From an uncultured Oscillospiraceae bacterium (GTDB lineage: Bacteria; Bacillota; Clostridia; Oscillospirales; Oscillospiraceae): 45,952 nucleotides of DNA. The stretch is from NCBI GenBank assembly GCA_900757655.1, contig CAAEOT010000017.1:1-45952 (forward strand), in the 5' to 3' direction. A program made the translations under genes and the position numbers. Under the pieces are notes generated by a model. That model saw only the letters and a list, made by a program, of their open reading frames with translations, did no database searches and had not been told where the DNA came from. Positions 24,350 through 33,624 of the stretch are shown piece by piece (position 1 is the stretch's first letter; every line of letters starts with the position of its first letter).

Positions 24350-26779
24350 TCACTGGCCGATGAGCTGGCAGTAGCGCATGATGATGGCCGAGGCCTGCGC
24401 GCGCGTGGCGCTGCCCTGCGGGGCAAGGTAGGTCACGCCGTAGGATTCGATGCCGGAGATCAGGCCGTTGCCGACGGCCCAGTTCATGGCGGCGTAGGCC
24501 CAGTTGGCGACGCTGCCGGCGTCGGGGAACTGGCCCAGCGACGTGCCGCCTCCGGTAAACGCGGGCGCGTACTTGGCGGTGTAGCCATAGAGGATGACAG
24601 TCATCTGCTCGCGGGTGATGTCAACGTTCGGGGCGAACGTGGTCGCGCTCGTGCCGGCGACGATGTCGTTGGCGTAGGCCCAGGCGACGGCCTCGTAGAA
24701 CCAGTCGCCGGGTGCAACGTCCGTGAACGGCAGGTAGTAGTTGCCGTAGTCGGTCGTGTCACCGGAGAGGTTATAGAGGATCTGCACGATCTGGGCGCGC
24801 GAGCAGACCGCGTTCGGGGAGAACGTGCCCACGCCGGTGCCGACCATGAGGCTGCGGCGCACGCAGTAGTCAATGCCCTCGTGCGACCAGTCGGCCGGGC
24901 CGGCCACGTCACGGAAGCCGTAGCTCGGGCAGCTCGTGCCGCCGGGGCAGACGGTGCTGCCGCCGGTGGGCGGGATGACCTCTTCCTTCGTCTGGCCGCA
25001 GATGGTGCAGGTGTAGGTGCGCACGCCGGGGGTGGTGGCGGTCGGCGCCGTGGTCACTTTGCCCGCGTCCCACTTGTGCGTGTGTGCGCCCGTGGCGGGG
25101 ATGACCTCGGTCTTGACCTCGCCGCAGACGGTGCAGGTATAGGTGCGCACGCCGGGGGCGGTCTCGGTCGGCTCGGTGGTTACCTTGCCGCTGTCCCACT
25201 TGTGGCCGAGCGCGGGCTTGCTGTTGCGCTTTTCGGTCGCGCCGCAGCCGCTGCAGGTATAGAGGTCATAGCCGTCCGCCGTGCAGGTGGGTGCCACGGT
25301 CCTGGTGAACCGATAGTCGTGCGCACCCGTTGCGGGGATGGTCTCGGTCCGGGTCGCGCCGCAGACGGCGCAGGTGAACGTGCGCACGCCCGGCTCGTTC
25401 TCGGTCGGCTCCGTGGTCACGGTGCCGTTATCCCAGGTGTGCTCGCCGGTGGCGGGGATCTCCTTGGTCGAGATGACCTCACCGCAGTTGGAGCAGATGG
25501 TGTCGACGCGGCCGGCCTCGCCGCAGGTGGCGGGCACGGTGTTCTCGTGCGTGCCGTAGCCCGTGTGCAGGCACGCGCCCTTGCTGCTGACGGTGTAGCC
25601 CTGCCACTTGCCGTCCGCGTCGAGCGTCCAGCCGTAGACTGGGTCGGGGTTATAGTGGATGGTGACGATAGCGGGCTCGAAGCTGTGCGCTTCCGAGTTG
25701 CCCGGCTCGACCGTCGGGGCCGCGCCGTAGCAGCGCACGTCCCCCAGCGCGGTGCAGCCGGTAAACGCGTTGTGGCCGACGCTCGTCACGGTACCGGGCA
25801 GCTTCATGTCTTTCAGCGCGGTGCAGCCGCGGAAGCAGTCCTCGGGAATGGCGGTCACGCCCGCAGGGATGGTCACATCCGTCAGCGCGGTGCAGCCGGT
25901 GAAGGCGGACGCGCCGATCTCGGTCACCGTCTCGGGGATGGGCGCTGCGGTGAGCGCCTTGCAGCTTTCAAACGCAAGATCGCCGATGGCGGTCACGGTG
26001 CCGGCGTATTTGACGTTCAGCAGCTTCGTGCAGTCGGCAAAGCACTTGCCGGGCACGGCCGTGATGGCGGCGGGCAGAGTGGTGTTCGTGAGGCTGGTGC
26101 AGGTGTCAAATGCGCCGCGGCCGAGGCTCTGCAGCCCGTCGGGCAGCGTGACGGCGGTCAGCCCGTCGCCCGCGAGACCGAAGTCGCCGATCTCGGTCAC
26201 ACCCTTGGGGATGGACATACCCGTGAGCTTGGAGCACATGGCGATGCCGTAGCGGCCGATACGCGTCACGCTGTCGGGCAGCGTGATCTGCGTGGCGGCC
26301 GGCAGCAGGAACAGCGCGTAGTTGCTCACGTTTGTGACGCCGTCTTTGATGACAACCTTTTTCAGCTCTCCCTCGAGCTTGAAGTTGCCGAAACTCGTGA
26401 GCATACCCAGCGCCTCATAGTTCCACCACGGCGCAAGGTTGCCGTTGGGGAAGTCAAAGTCGGGCATGGCGCCGTTACCGGAGATGGTCAGCGTCTTGCC
26501 GCTGATCACGCCTGTGGTGACCTCCCAGTGCAGGCAGTTGTTCTCACCGAAGTCACCCTCCGTGGCGGCGGTGGCGAAGCTGTTGAGAATGGCGTCCGTG
26601 TCGAGATCGGGGATCTCAAACTCTTCTTTGAACTGTTCGATCTTCTCTTTGATGAGCCGTTCGGCAACCTCTTTTTTCAGATCGTCGATTTTGCTGGCCG
26701 ATGCGTTCACGGTCAGGCCGGAGAACAGTCCCACGACCAGAACCAGACACAGTGCCAGCGAGAGCACGCGCTTTTTCAT
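24350..26779 (-). CDS. Secreted BspA-type leucine-rich repeat protein with SLH domains
   Basis: 809 residues. A Sec signal peptide (MKKRVLSLALCLVLVVG, cut near NASA) is followed by a charged helix, then BspA/LRR_5-type repeats at about 150-390 (ALTDVTIPAGVTAIPEDCFRG is the typical unit), then CxxC repeats at about 400-605 (PTCTADGYDLYTCSGCG, PGVRTYTCTVCGE), and three SLH domains from about 610 to the end. SLH domains should anchor it to wall polymer; BspA repeats usually bind host or microbial ligands. The start at 26779 follows AAAGGAGG; an in-frame TTG at 26866 lies at the -35 box and is rejected. It is divergent from a similar gene at 27042. Confidence 0.9.
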   Translation of the reverse strand: MKKRVLSLALCLVLVVGLFSGLTVNASASKIDDLKKEVAERLIKEKIEQFKEEFEIPDLDTDAILNSFATAATEGDFGENNCLHWEVTTGVISGKTLTISGNGAMPDFDFPNGNLAPWWNYEALGMLTSFGNFKLEGELKKVVIKDGVTNVSNYALFLLPAATQITLPDSVTRIGRYGIAMCSKLTGMSIPKGVTEIGDFGLAGDGLTAVTLPDGLQSLGRGAFDTCTSLTNTTLPAAITAVPGKCFADCTKLLNVKYAGTVTAIGDLAFESCKALTAAPIPETVTEIGASAFTGCTALTDVTIPAGVTAIPEDCFRGCTALKDMKLPGTVTSVGHNAFTGCTALGDVRCYGAAPTVEPGNSEAHSFEPAIVTIHYNPDPVYGWTLDADGKWQGYTVSSKGACLHTGYGTHENTVPATCGEAGRVDTICSNCGEVISTKEIPATGEHTWDNGTVTTEPTENEPGVRTFTCAVCGATRTETIPATGAHDYRFTRTVAPTCTADGYDLYTCSGCGATEKRNSKPALGHKWDSGKVTTEPTETAPGVRTYTCTVCGEVKTEVIPATGAHTHKWDAGKVTTAPTATTPGVRTYTCTICGQTKEEVIPPTGGSTVCPGGTSCPSYGFRDVAGPADWSHEGIDYCVRRSLMVGTGVGTFSPNAVCSRAQIVQILYNLSGDTTDYGNYYLPFTDVAPGDWFYEAVAWAYANDIVAGTSATTFAPNVDITREQMTVILYGYTAKYAPAFTGGGTSLGQFPDAGSVANWAYAAMNWAVGNGLISGIESYGVTYLAPQGSATRAQASAIIMRYCQLIGQ

Positions 26780-26836
26780 CGTTTCTTCCTCCTTTGTTGT
26801 GATGCGTGTGTACAACCGTAATACCTGTCTGTCGTG

Positions 26837-26866
26837 AATATACCATATAAGCGGGAAAGTGTGCAA
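26837..26866 (-). promoter_or_regulatory. Promoter of the LRR-SLH gene at 24350
   Basis: Minus strand: TTGCAC (26861-26866), 18 bp and TATATT (26837-26842). Confidence 0.6.
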
Positions 26867-26961
26867 TGGGGATTTCCAGAAAAAACGTTTTGAGCGTTAC
26901 ATTTTGTTGCATTTGTGTAAATAAAATGTGCATTTTTTCGCGCCCATGCGCGCACGACCCG

Positions 26962-26990
26962 TTGCAAAAGCGGGGCGCGTCCTGTATACT
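26962..26990 (+). promoter_or_regulatory. Promoter of the LRR-SLH gene at 27042
   Basis: TTGCAA (26962-26967), 17 bp and TATACT (26985-26990). AGCGTTACAT, the box seen upstream of the peptide genes, lies at 26893-26902 between the two divergent promoters. Confidence 0.72.
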
Positions 26991-27041
26991 TGCTGTGTAG
27001 ACATATTTCCCCGTATGTCCATTCCAGGAGGGAGGAACCAT

Positions 27042-29897
27042 ATGAAAAAACGAGTGTTGTCGCTGCTGCTGTGCTTTGTGCTCGCAGCCGGATTGCTGAG
27101 CGTGTGCGCCCCGCCGGCGCAGGCGGGCACGATCGCGGGTGCGTTCGAGCAGTTCATCAAACAGCCCGGCCAGATCAAAAAACTCTTCGGCAATGAGGTC
27201 GCCCATGGCGATTGCGGCCCCGCCGGGGATGAGGCCAGCGTACATTATAAAATTTACGAAGTCACGAACCCCACGGTCGTGCAGGACAACCCCTTCCTGC
27301 AGCAGATCTGGCAGATCCACGACTATCGCGAGGACGCGCAGTATTACGGCGTGTATATCTTCGGCGACGGCCCGATGGCGGACTACGCGGTCAAGGGTCA
27401 GAAAGCCCCGTGGATGGGCAACGTGGAGGTCACGGAGTATAACGACAAGGGGCAGAAGCTCGGCACGACCGTCGTGGAAAACCTCGGCGAGGACTATCTC
27501 GTCCTGGCCTACATCGCCGGTGCGACGGATGAGGAGTGGAACGGCCGCACGGAGCACTACACCGGTGTGCCGAACGTCGGCAACTGCGCCTTCAAGGACT
27601 GCCAGTACCTGACGTGCATGTTCCTCAATGACGACATTACCACCATCGGCGACCATGCGTTTTATGCGGACGAGTACCTCTCGGCCATCAACATGCCGCG
27701 CGATCTTGAGCTCATCGATAAGTACGCCTTCTACGGCTGCGACACGCTCACCTTCGTGCGCGCGGGTGCCTGCAGCCGCCTGCGCCGCATCGAGGACCAT
27801 GCGTTCTACAGCTGCACCATGCTCGCCGAGCTGCGCCTGCCGAACGGCCTGACGTACATCGGCCCGTGGGCCTTTGCCTGGGACCGCATCCTCGGTCAGG
27901 AGGACACGACGCTCGGCCTGCCGTCGAGCCTGCAGACGATCGGAACGGGCGCGTTCGCGTTCGTCAACCACCACAAGAACCTCAACATTCCGGCCAACGT
28001 CACGAGCATCGGTGACTACGCGTTCATGTGCGATTATTATATGAACAACCTCACCTTCAGCCCCGGTGACAAGCCCCTCACGATCGGCAAGGCCGCGTTC
28101 TTCGGCGACAACCATATGAAGACCGTCGACCTCTCCAACCGCGTCGCGCAGATCGACAAGTGCGCCTTTGCCGGCTGCGAGATGCTCGAGGAAGCCTACT
28201 TCGGAGACAGGATCGACACGATCCAGGACCGTGCCTTCACGAGCCTGGATAATGCCATGAAGATCCTCGTCGAGGGCGTGCTCAACGGCATTCTCCGTCC
28301 GGACGATACTGACCAGAACGCCGATCAGGCCGGAGACATCAGCACGGCCTTCAATATGATCGCAAAGGTCACGAAGCTCAAGCGCGCCGTCTTCAAAAAC
28401 GACCCCGCCAAGAGCATCTACGGCGCGGCGGATTCCAACCGTTCCTTCCCGGATGACTGCGTGGTCTACTATCCGCAGGGCAGCCATACCTGGTCCGCCG
28501 AGCTGAAGGACGACGGCACGTGGCAGGGCTACAAGACCGGCCTCTGGCACGGTGACCACATCGCCCAGTTCGCCGACACGGTCGTCGCCCCCACCTGCAC
28601 GGAGCAGGGCTATACGCACCATGTCTGCACGGTGAAGGACTGCCCCTATGACCCCGTGGACGACACGTTCGTTTCCGCCACCGACCACACCTGGGTCAAG
28701 ACGCAGACAAACCCGCCCTCCTGCACCGCGCAGGGCACGGCGTTTTATAAATGCTCGGCCTGCGGCGCGACCCGCACCGAGAAGATCGCGGCCCTCGGCC
28801 ATGACCTGAGCCGCTGCGACCTCGTCCCGGACGCCACGTGCACGCAGCCCGGCCGCGCCGTCGGCACCTGCGCGCGCTGCGGCGTGAAGATCGATGAGGT
28901 CATCCCCGCCAAGGGCCATGACTACAGCTATAAGTCCGCCTCCAGCACCGAGCCGACCTGTACCGAGTCCGGCCGCTACAAGGGCACCTGCCCGGTGTGC
29001 GGTAAGGATTATAACGACACCATCCCCGCCCTCGGCCACGACTGGGGCGAGTGGGTCGTCACGCAGGAGCCGACGTACACGACCACCGGCTACCGCTATC
29101 ACCTCTGCGCCCGCTGCAACACGCGCGAGGGCGAGGACATCCCGAAGCTGCATACCCACACGTGGGATGCCGGTGTCGTGACGCAAAAGCCCACCGCGAC
29201 GGAGCCCGGCGTCAAGACCTTTACCTGCACCATCTGCGGCGAGACCAAAACGGAGCCCATCCCCGCCACCGGCGTGCCGGATGTCTGCCCCGGCGGCCCG
29301 ACCTGCCCGGGCTACGCCTTCCGCGACATGCCCGTGCCCACCGATTGGGCGCATGAGGGTCTGGATTACTGCATCTATCATGGCTATATTGCAGGCACTT
29401 CGGCCAGCACCGTCTCGCCGAACGGCGTGTGCACGCGTGCCCAGCTCGTGAGCATCCTCTACCGCGTGCAGGGCGAGCCCACGACCGTCAAAGGCTATGA
29501 GCTTTCGAAGCTCCGCGCCCCGTTTGATGACGTGCCGCGCGGCCAGTGGTATACCGACGCCATCTGGTGGGCGAAGCTCATGGGCGTCGTCGCCGGCACG
29601 AGCGCCACGACTTTTGACCCGGAAGGGGAGATCACGCGCGAGCAGCTCGCCGTCATCCTTTATAACTACACGAAACAGTTCGCGCCCGGCAGCCTCACGG
29701 CGACCGGCTCGCTCGCCGGCTTCCCGGATGCGGCCAGCGTCTCGTCCTGGGCGCGTACGGAGATGGCCTGGGCCGTCGGCAACGGCCTCATCTCCGGCAC
29801 CGGCAGCGGCAGTGTTGCCTACCTCACCCCGCAGGGCAGCGCCACGCGCGCACAGGTCGCAGCCATCCTCATGCGCTTTGAGCAGGCCATGGCCTGA
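27042..29897 (+). CDS. Secreted BspA-type leucine-rich repeat protein with SLH domains
   Basis: 951 residues. The signal peptide (MKKRVLSLLLCFVLAAG, cut after AQA) is followed by a unique N-terminal part. LRR_5-type units lie at about 175-410 (ITTIGDHAFYADEYLSAINM is one), CxxC repeats at about 515-745 (PTCTESGRYKGTCPVCG), and three SLH domains from about 755 to the end, where GTSATTFDP-type loops and SATRAQVAAILMR close the protein. The layout matches the divergent gene at 24350 although the N-terminal parts differ. The start at 27042 follows GGAGGGAGG. Probably an adhesin-like wall protein. Confidence 0.9.
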   Translation: MKKRVLSLLLCFVLAAGLLSVCAPPAQAGTIAGAFEQFIKQPGQIKKLFGNEVAHGDCGPAGDEASVHYKIYEVTNPTVVQDNPFLQQIWQIHDYREDAQYYGVYIFGDGPMADYAVKGQKAPWMGNVEVTEYNDKGQKLGTTVVENLGEDYLVLAYIAGATDEEWNGRTEHYTGVPNVGNCAFKDCQYLTCMFLNDDITTIGDHAFYADEYLSAINMPRDLELIDKYAFYGCDTLTFVRAGACSRLRRIEDHAFYSCTMLAELRLPNGLTYIGPWAFAWDRILGQEDTTLGLPSSLQTIGTGAFAFVNHHKNLNIPANVTSIGDYAFMCDYYMNNLTFSPGDKPLTIGKAAFFGDNHMKTVDLSNRVAQIDKCAFAGCEMLEEAYFGDRIDTIQDRAFTSLDNAMKILVEGVLNGILRPDDTDQNADQAGDISTAFNMIAKVTKLKRAVFKNDPAKSIYGAADSNRSFPDDCVVYYPQGSHTWSAELKDDGTWQGYKTGLWHGDHIAQFADTVVAPTCTEQGYTHHVCTVKDCPYDPVDDTFVSATDHTWVKTQTNPPSCTAQGTAFYKCSACGATRTEKIAALGHDLSRCDLVPDATCTQPGRAVGTCARCGVKIDEVIPAKGHDYSYKSASSTEPTCTESGRYKGTCPVCGKDYNDTIPALGHDWGEWVVTQEPTYTTTGYRYHLCARCNTREGEDIPKLHTHTWDAGVVTQKPTATEPGVKTFTCTICGETKTEPIPATGVPDVCPGGPTCPGYAFRDMPVPTDWAHEGLDYCIYHGYIAGTSASTVSPNGVCTRAQLVSILYRVQGEPTTVKGYELSKLRAPFDDVPRGQWYTDAIWWAKLMGVVAGTSATTFDPEGEITREQLAVILYNYTKQFAPGSLTATGSLAGFPDAASVSSWARTEMAWAVGNGLISGTGSGSVAYLTPQGSATRAQVAAILMRFEQAMA

Positions 29898-29918
29898 GCG
29901 CAGACCCCATCACGCACA

Positions 29919-29958
29919 AATCCCCGGAAGCAGTTTGCTTCCGGGGATTCCTTTCTTT
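29919..29958 (+). terminator. Terminator after the LRR-SLH gene at 27042
   Basis: A perfect 14-bp stem (29919-29932 with 29936-29949), three-base loop and a T-rich tail. Confidence 0.92.
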
Positions 29959-29964
29959 CGTACA

Positions 29965-29975
29965 GTTTACATAAC
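29965..29975 (+). repeat. GTTTACATAAC element
   Basis: Exact copy just after the terminator of the surface-protein gene, 65 bp outside the phage-like module. Confidence 0.65.
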
Positions 29976-30026
29976 TTTATGCCAGACGGCGTATCGCAGA
30001 ATTCTTAGAACTGAACCGGCGCTAGA

Positions 30027-30037
30027 GTTTACATAAC
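30027..30037 (+). repeat. GTTTACATAAC element at the left edge of the phage module
   Basis: An exact copy ending two bases before the last phage gene's stop. With the copy at 43621 it brackets the module in direct orientation; both continue with G (GTTTACATAACG). Confidence 0.65.
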
Positions 30038-30039
30038 GC

Positions 30040-30954
30040 TTATCCCTTGCGCCCGCGCAGCATCGCCGCGATCGTCACGGCGTTGTAGCCGCTCTGCTGC
30101 CAGAGATCGTCGGGCACGGTGCCGCCGTTGCGCAGGATGAGCGTGATCTGCCGCCGCGCCTCGCTGCGCGCGGCCTTTTCCGCCTTCTCCTGCGCGGCTG
30201 CGTCCTTCTCGGCCGTGTCCTTTTCGTCCTTGGCCTTCTTGTCGGCGGCGGCCCTGGCGTCGGCGAGGGCCTTGGCCTGCTGCTGCACCTTGCTGTCCGC
30301 GCGGGTGTAGTCCGCGTCGTCCATGTCGAGCAGCGCGGCGATCTGCGCCTTCGTCACACTATCGCGGCTGTCGGCTGCGTCGAGCAGACTGTCGATGGCA
30401 CTCAGGCGCGTCCTGCGCTCGCCGCTGTAGCGCTCGTAGGCGAGCTGTGCCAGCTCCGGCAGCTTGCCCGCGAGCATTGCGCGGTAGTACCCGCCCGCCT
30501 GCTGAGAGGCCGCAACGGCCGCCGTCGATGCCTGCCCGCCCGTCAGCGCGGCCGCCGTGCCGAGGGCGTTGGCCGCCGCGAGATCGGCCTGCCGCTCGTA
30601 CTGCTGCCGGTAGGCGGCGTAGAGCTTGTCCGATGCCGGGTCGTAGTCAAATTCCTCACCGAGCAGCGTGTCGAGCATCCGGTCGATGCGGTCTCGCTGC
30701 CCGGTCGTGCCGCGCTCAGACAGCAGCGTCTCTGCCTCGCGGCGGTGCGTGCCGTCATAGTCCGGCACGTCCTCCACCGGCAGGTACTGCAGGTAGTCGT
30801 TCGTCTGCTCCTGATCGGCCATGCCTTCGCCGCGGATCTTCGCGTTGCGCTGCTGCTCGTAGATGGCGGCGGCCGCGTTGTCGCCGCGCTGGGCCGCCCG
30901 CTCCATGAGCGCAGCGTAGTCGGTGTCCTTGTCGTATTTGTATTTTGTCGCCAT
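30040..30954 (-). CDS. Putative internal virion / ejection protein
   Basis: 304 residues, family not certain. It is highly helical, rich in Ala, Gln and charged residues, with a Lys/Glu/Ala coiled coil near residues 230-270 (AKDEKDTAEKDAAAQEKAEK). An alanine-rich middle (LGTAAALTGGQASTAAVAAS) could insert in membranes. This make-up and the position at the end of a short-tailed phage operon suggest a protein ejected with the DNA. The start at 30954 follows AAAGGAG. An alternative is a structural tail-hub component. Confidence 0.6.
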   Translation of the reverse strand: MATKYKYDKDTDYAALMERAAQRGDNAAAAIYEQQRNAKIRGEGMADQEQTNDYLQYLPVEDVPDYDGTHRREAETLLSERGTTGQRDRIDRMLDTLLGEEFDYDPASDKLYAAYRQQYERQADLAAANALGTAAALTGGQASTAAVAASQQAGGYYRAMLAGKLPELAQLAYERYSGERRTRLSAIDSLLDAADSRDSVTKAQIAALLDMDDADYTRADSKVQQQAKALADARAAADKKAKDEKDTAEKDAAAQEKAEKAARSEARRQITLILRNGGTVPDDLWQQSGYNAVTIAAMLRGRKG

Positions 30955-30968
30955 AGGTTCTCCTTTCC

Positions 30969-32537
30969 TCAGTGCTGCGGTCCGGCGGCGGTCTCCGTGC
31001 GCGTGAGCGACAGCAGCCGCCACGCCCCCGTACCTGTCAGCCGCAGGCGAAAGTGGTCGCACCGGCGCGGCAGCACCGGCAGGTTGACGGAGCGCTTTCC
31101 GCCCGCCGTCACGGCCGCGAGCGTGTGCCACTGTCCGTCGGAGTCATACTGCACCGCCGCCGTGATGCTTGTGCCCGCTTCCGCCTCCAGCCGCAGCTGT
31201 ACGCGCAGCAGGCGCTTGCAGTCCGGGCTGCCGCTGACGAAGTCGCCCGTCTCGAGCAGACTCTGCATCTGTGCCGTGCTGCCGGTTCCGAAGCGCCAGA
31301 CGCCGCTGGCATCCTGCGCGTAGAGCGCGCCGCCGCGCCGGGCAAAGGCGCGCGCGTGAAAATCGTCCTCGCGGCTCCACAGGCCGCTGCGCGTGTCGTA
31401 TGCGAACAGGTGCCAGGCGTTTTTCTCGTCGCGCGCCGAGAGATACCAGCGCGTGCCGTCCGTGCCCGCCGCTCCGTCCGAGAGCGTGCGCCCGAGCGTG
31501 TCGCCGATGCGCGTCGGCCGTCCGCCCGCCGTGCGCGCCGGCCCGGCGGGGGAGAGATAGTAGAGCGTCTCTGCTGCCGTCACGAGCGTGCGGCCGGAGC
31601 CCTGCTCCGCGCCGAGCGCGGCCGAGGCCACCAGCTGGAAGTTGTCCGGTCTGGTTCCGTAGAGCCGCCAGAGCCCCTCCGGCTTGAGAAACACGACGCC
31701 GCTGCCCGTCGCCGCGCAGCCGGAAAAATCGCCCGGCGCGCCGACGTCCACGCTCCACGCCGCCGTGGCGACCGCGCCGTTTTCGTCTGCCTCGTACCAG
31801 AACCAGCTCAGCGGGTCACCGAGCTTTGTGCACCACACGGTGTCCTGCGCGCACGCCCAGAGCCGGTTGCCGTAGCTGCACGCGTGCTGCGCGTCGGGGA
31901 TGCGCCGCGTGATCGTCACGCCGCTGACCGTACCCGAGCCCACGAACGTGTTCGGGTCGAAGATCAGCTTTGCGCCGTCAATACCGCGCAGAATGTACGT
32001 GCCGTTATTGCGCGCGTCGCCGAAGCCGCTGAGCGTCACGGCATCGCCGGTGCGAAAGCGCGTGCCCGCGCCGTCGGCCTGCAGCACGTTCGCGCGCCCG
32101 GCGTCGCCGGTGTCGTCGCTGCTGCCGAGCGTCACCGTGCCGGTCCAGCTCGGCTCGGCGCTGCCGAATGTGCCGTCCGCCGGCCGGAACCAGATCTTGT
32201 CCGGCCAGATGAGCACCGTGCCGCCGAGCTCGGCGAACACTTTCGCCGTGTCCGTGAGTGTGCAGCCCGGCACGGCCTCACCGTTATGATACAGCGCCGT
32301 GCCCGCGCACCAGAGCAGCCCGTCCCCGGCCGCGAACAGGCCGTTCGGCTGCCCGGTGGACGGGTAGCTGAGCGTGCGGCCCGGCCGCGTCGCGAACAGG
32401 GGGCTGTCGGCTGCCGAGCCGTTGATCATTTCGTAAATGCCGCCCTCGGGGCAGGCTGGCCGGTGGTCGTAGCCGCCGAAGGCGGTCTGCACGTGCCGGA
32501 CAGCGGCCATGCTCCGCGGGAATGTGGGTAGATGCAT
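30969..32537 (-). CDS. Putative tail nozzle / DNA-stabilisation protein
   Basis: 522 residues, beta-rich, with repeated aromatic segments spaced like propeller blades (GDGLLWCAGTALYHNG, YGNRLWACAQDTVWC, GTRWYLSARDEKNAWHLFAYD, GGALYAQDASGVWRFG). The opening HLPTFPRSMAAVRHVQTAFGGYDHR with tyrosine/arginine content resembles phage stabilisation (P22 gp10-like) or nozzle proteins, which plug the portal channel. AAGGAGG precedes the ATG at 32537. The assignment is by composition and position and is not certain. Confidence 0.6.
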   Translation of the reverse strand: MHLPTFPRSMAAVRHVQTAFGGYDHRPACPEGGIYEMINGSAADSPLFATRPGRTLSYPSTGQPNGLFAAGDGLLWCAGTALYHNGEAVPGCTLTDTAKVFAELGGTVLIWPDKIWFRPADGTFGSAEPSWTGTVTLGSSDDTGDAGRANVLQADGAGTRFRTGDAVTLSGFGDARNNGTYILRGIDGAKLIFDPNTFVGSGTVSGVTITRRIPDAQHACSYGNRLWACAQDTVWCTKLGDPLSWFWYEADENGAVATAAWSVDVGAPGDFSGCAATGSGVVFLKPEGLWRLYGTRPDNFQLVASAALGAEQGSGRTLVTAAETLYYLSPAGPARTAGGRPTRIGDTLGRTLSDGAAGTDGTRWYLSARDEKNAWHLFAYDTRSGLWSREDDFHARAFARRGGALYAQDASGVWRFGTGSTAQMQSLLETGDFVSGSPDCKRLLRVQLRLEAEAGTSITAAVQYDSDGQWHTLAAVTAGGKRSVNLPVLPRRCDHFRLRLTGTGAWRLLSLTRTETAAGPQH

Positions 32538-32548
32538 GCCTTGCCTCC

Positions 32549-33169
32549 TTACAGATCGAGCGGCTGCCCGTTGTGATACAGCGTGCCGCACAGGTCGATC
32601 TTACCGGCCGAGAGCTTCAGCTCCGGCACATCGCCGCGCGTCGCGGAGATCACTGCGCCGCTCTTGTGAAAGATGAGATATTTGCGCTCGAGGCTGTTCT
32701 CGCTGCCGATGTGCAGCGTGTCGGCCACGGTCGTGATGCCGTTGAGGTCGATCTTATCGGCCGAGAGCGTGACGCTGCTGCCGCCGTTGTTGATGGCGGC
32801 GACGATGGACGCCGCGTTCACGCCGTCGGCGTCGGCCACGAGCGCGATGCGCGCGCCCTGGTCGCTCACGGTCTGTTCGAGCGCGGCGACATTGCCCTCG
32901 GCCGACGTTAGGCGCACATTCAGGGCGTCGGCATCAAGGCTCAGCTGCGCGATGTCGCCGTCGGCCCCGTCGATGCGCGCATGGATCGGCGAGACGAGCC
33001 GCGAAAGCGCCACGGCGTTGAAGTTTTCCGCGCCGAGGTTTGCCAGCGTGTACTGCAGCGCCTCGAGCAGGCGCGGCACAGTCTCCTCGAGCGCTGCGAG
33101 CCGCTGCTCCACGGTCTCATGCCCGGTGCGCTCCGGCAGCGGAAAGTCCAGCGGGGAAAAGTCCGTCAT
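32549..33169 (-). CDS. Phage tail or spike-associated protein
   Basis: 206 residues. The first 110 form a coiled coil with heptads (LSLDADALNVRLTSAEGNVAALEQTVSD). The rest has the short beta repeats typical of phage tail tips (VTLSADKIDLNGITTVADTL, LKLSAGKIDLCGTLYHNGQ). It begins within the holin stop as ATGA (33166-33169), so translation is coupled. It is probably a trimeric fibre-like or tail-tip protein. Confidence 0.7.
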   Translation of the reverse strand: MTDFSPLDFPLPERTGHETVEQRLAALEETVPRLLEALQYTLANLGAENFNAVALSRLVSPIHARIDGADGDIAQLSLDADALNVRLTSAEGNVAALEQTVSDQGARIALVADADGVNAASIVAAINNGGSSVTLSADKIDLNGITTVADTLHIGSENSLERKYLIFHKSGAVISATRGDVPELKLSAGKIDLCGTLYHNGQPLDL

Positions 33170-33624
33170 GTGTCACCGTCCCCTCCGCCGCGCTGCGACA
33201 CGTCCGCGCGCAGCACGGCAATGGCCCGCACGAGAAATTGCGGCAGCGGCGCGCCGAGCGCCCCGGCGTTTTCAATCACGCTGCCGAGTTCCGTCAGCAG
33301 GTACCACGCCGTCACGAGCGGGCACAGCAGCACGTCATACTGCACGCCCAGCCCCGGTACGCTGCCGAGCAGCGCCCGCAGCGCAAAGTCCAGCAGCGCC
33401 GCCACGAGCACGCCGGCCACGCTGCCGGCCTTGTGCCACAGCCCCTCGCGGGCGCGGCGGCTGCTCCACGTGCCCGCGTGCAGGGCCGCAGCGCTGCCGG
33501 TGGCGTAGTCGAGCACCATGGCCAGAAACCAGGCAGCTGCCAGCCAGCCTGTCCAGCCCCAGAATGCCGTCAGCGCCGCGGCGGCCGCAGAAGCAGCCGC
33601 CTTGATCGTTGTGAGTCTGTCCAT
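33166..33624 (-). CDS. Phage holin
   Basis: 152 residues with about three membrane segments (ALTAFWGWTGWLAAAWFLAMVL, SVAGVLVAALLDFALRALLG, LLCPLVTAWYLLTELGSVI; each a separate helix). The DYATG-containing loop after the first helix is typical of the phage holin / toxin-secretion holin family. The C-terminus is hydrophilic. Holins open the membrane so that the endolysin reaches the wall. It follows the amidase gene directly, and its AAGGAG site lies in the last amidase codons. Confidence 0.85.
   Translation of the reverse strand: MDRLTTIKAAASAAAAALTAFWGWTGWLAAAWFLAMVLDYATGSAAALHAGTWSSRRAREGLWHKAGSVAGVLVAALLDFALRALLGSVPGLGVQYDVLLCPLVTAWYLLTELGSVIENAGALGAPLPQFLVRAIAVLRADVSQRGGGDGDT

Noticed and set aside
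24338..26821. An 827-codon open frame antisense to the LRR-SLH gene
   Set aside because: It is the mirror of a repeat-rich GC-rich gene; the translation is low-complexity Ala/Gly/Arg/Val with no motif and no ribosome site. The same applies to long antisense frames at 26616-29381 and 11829-14657.
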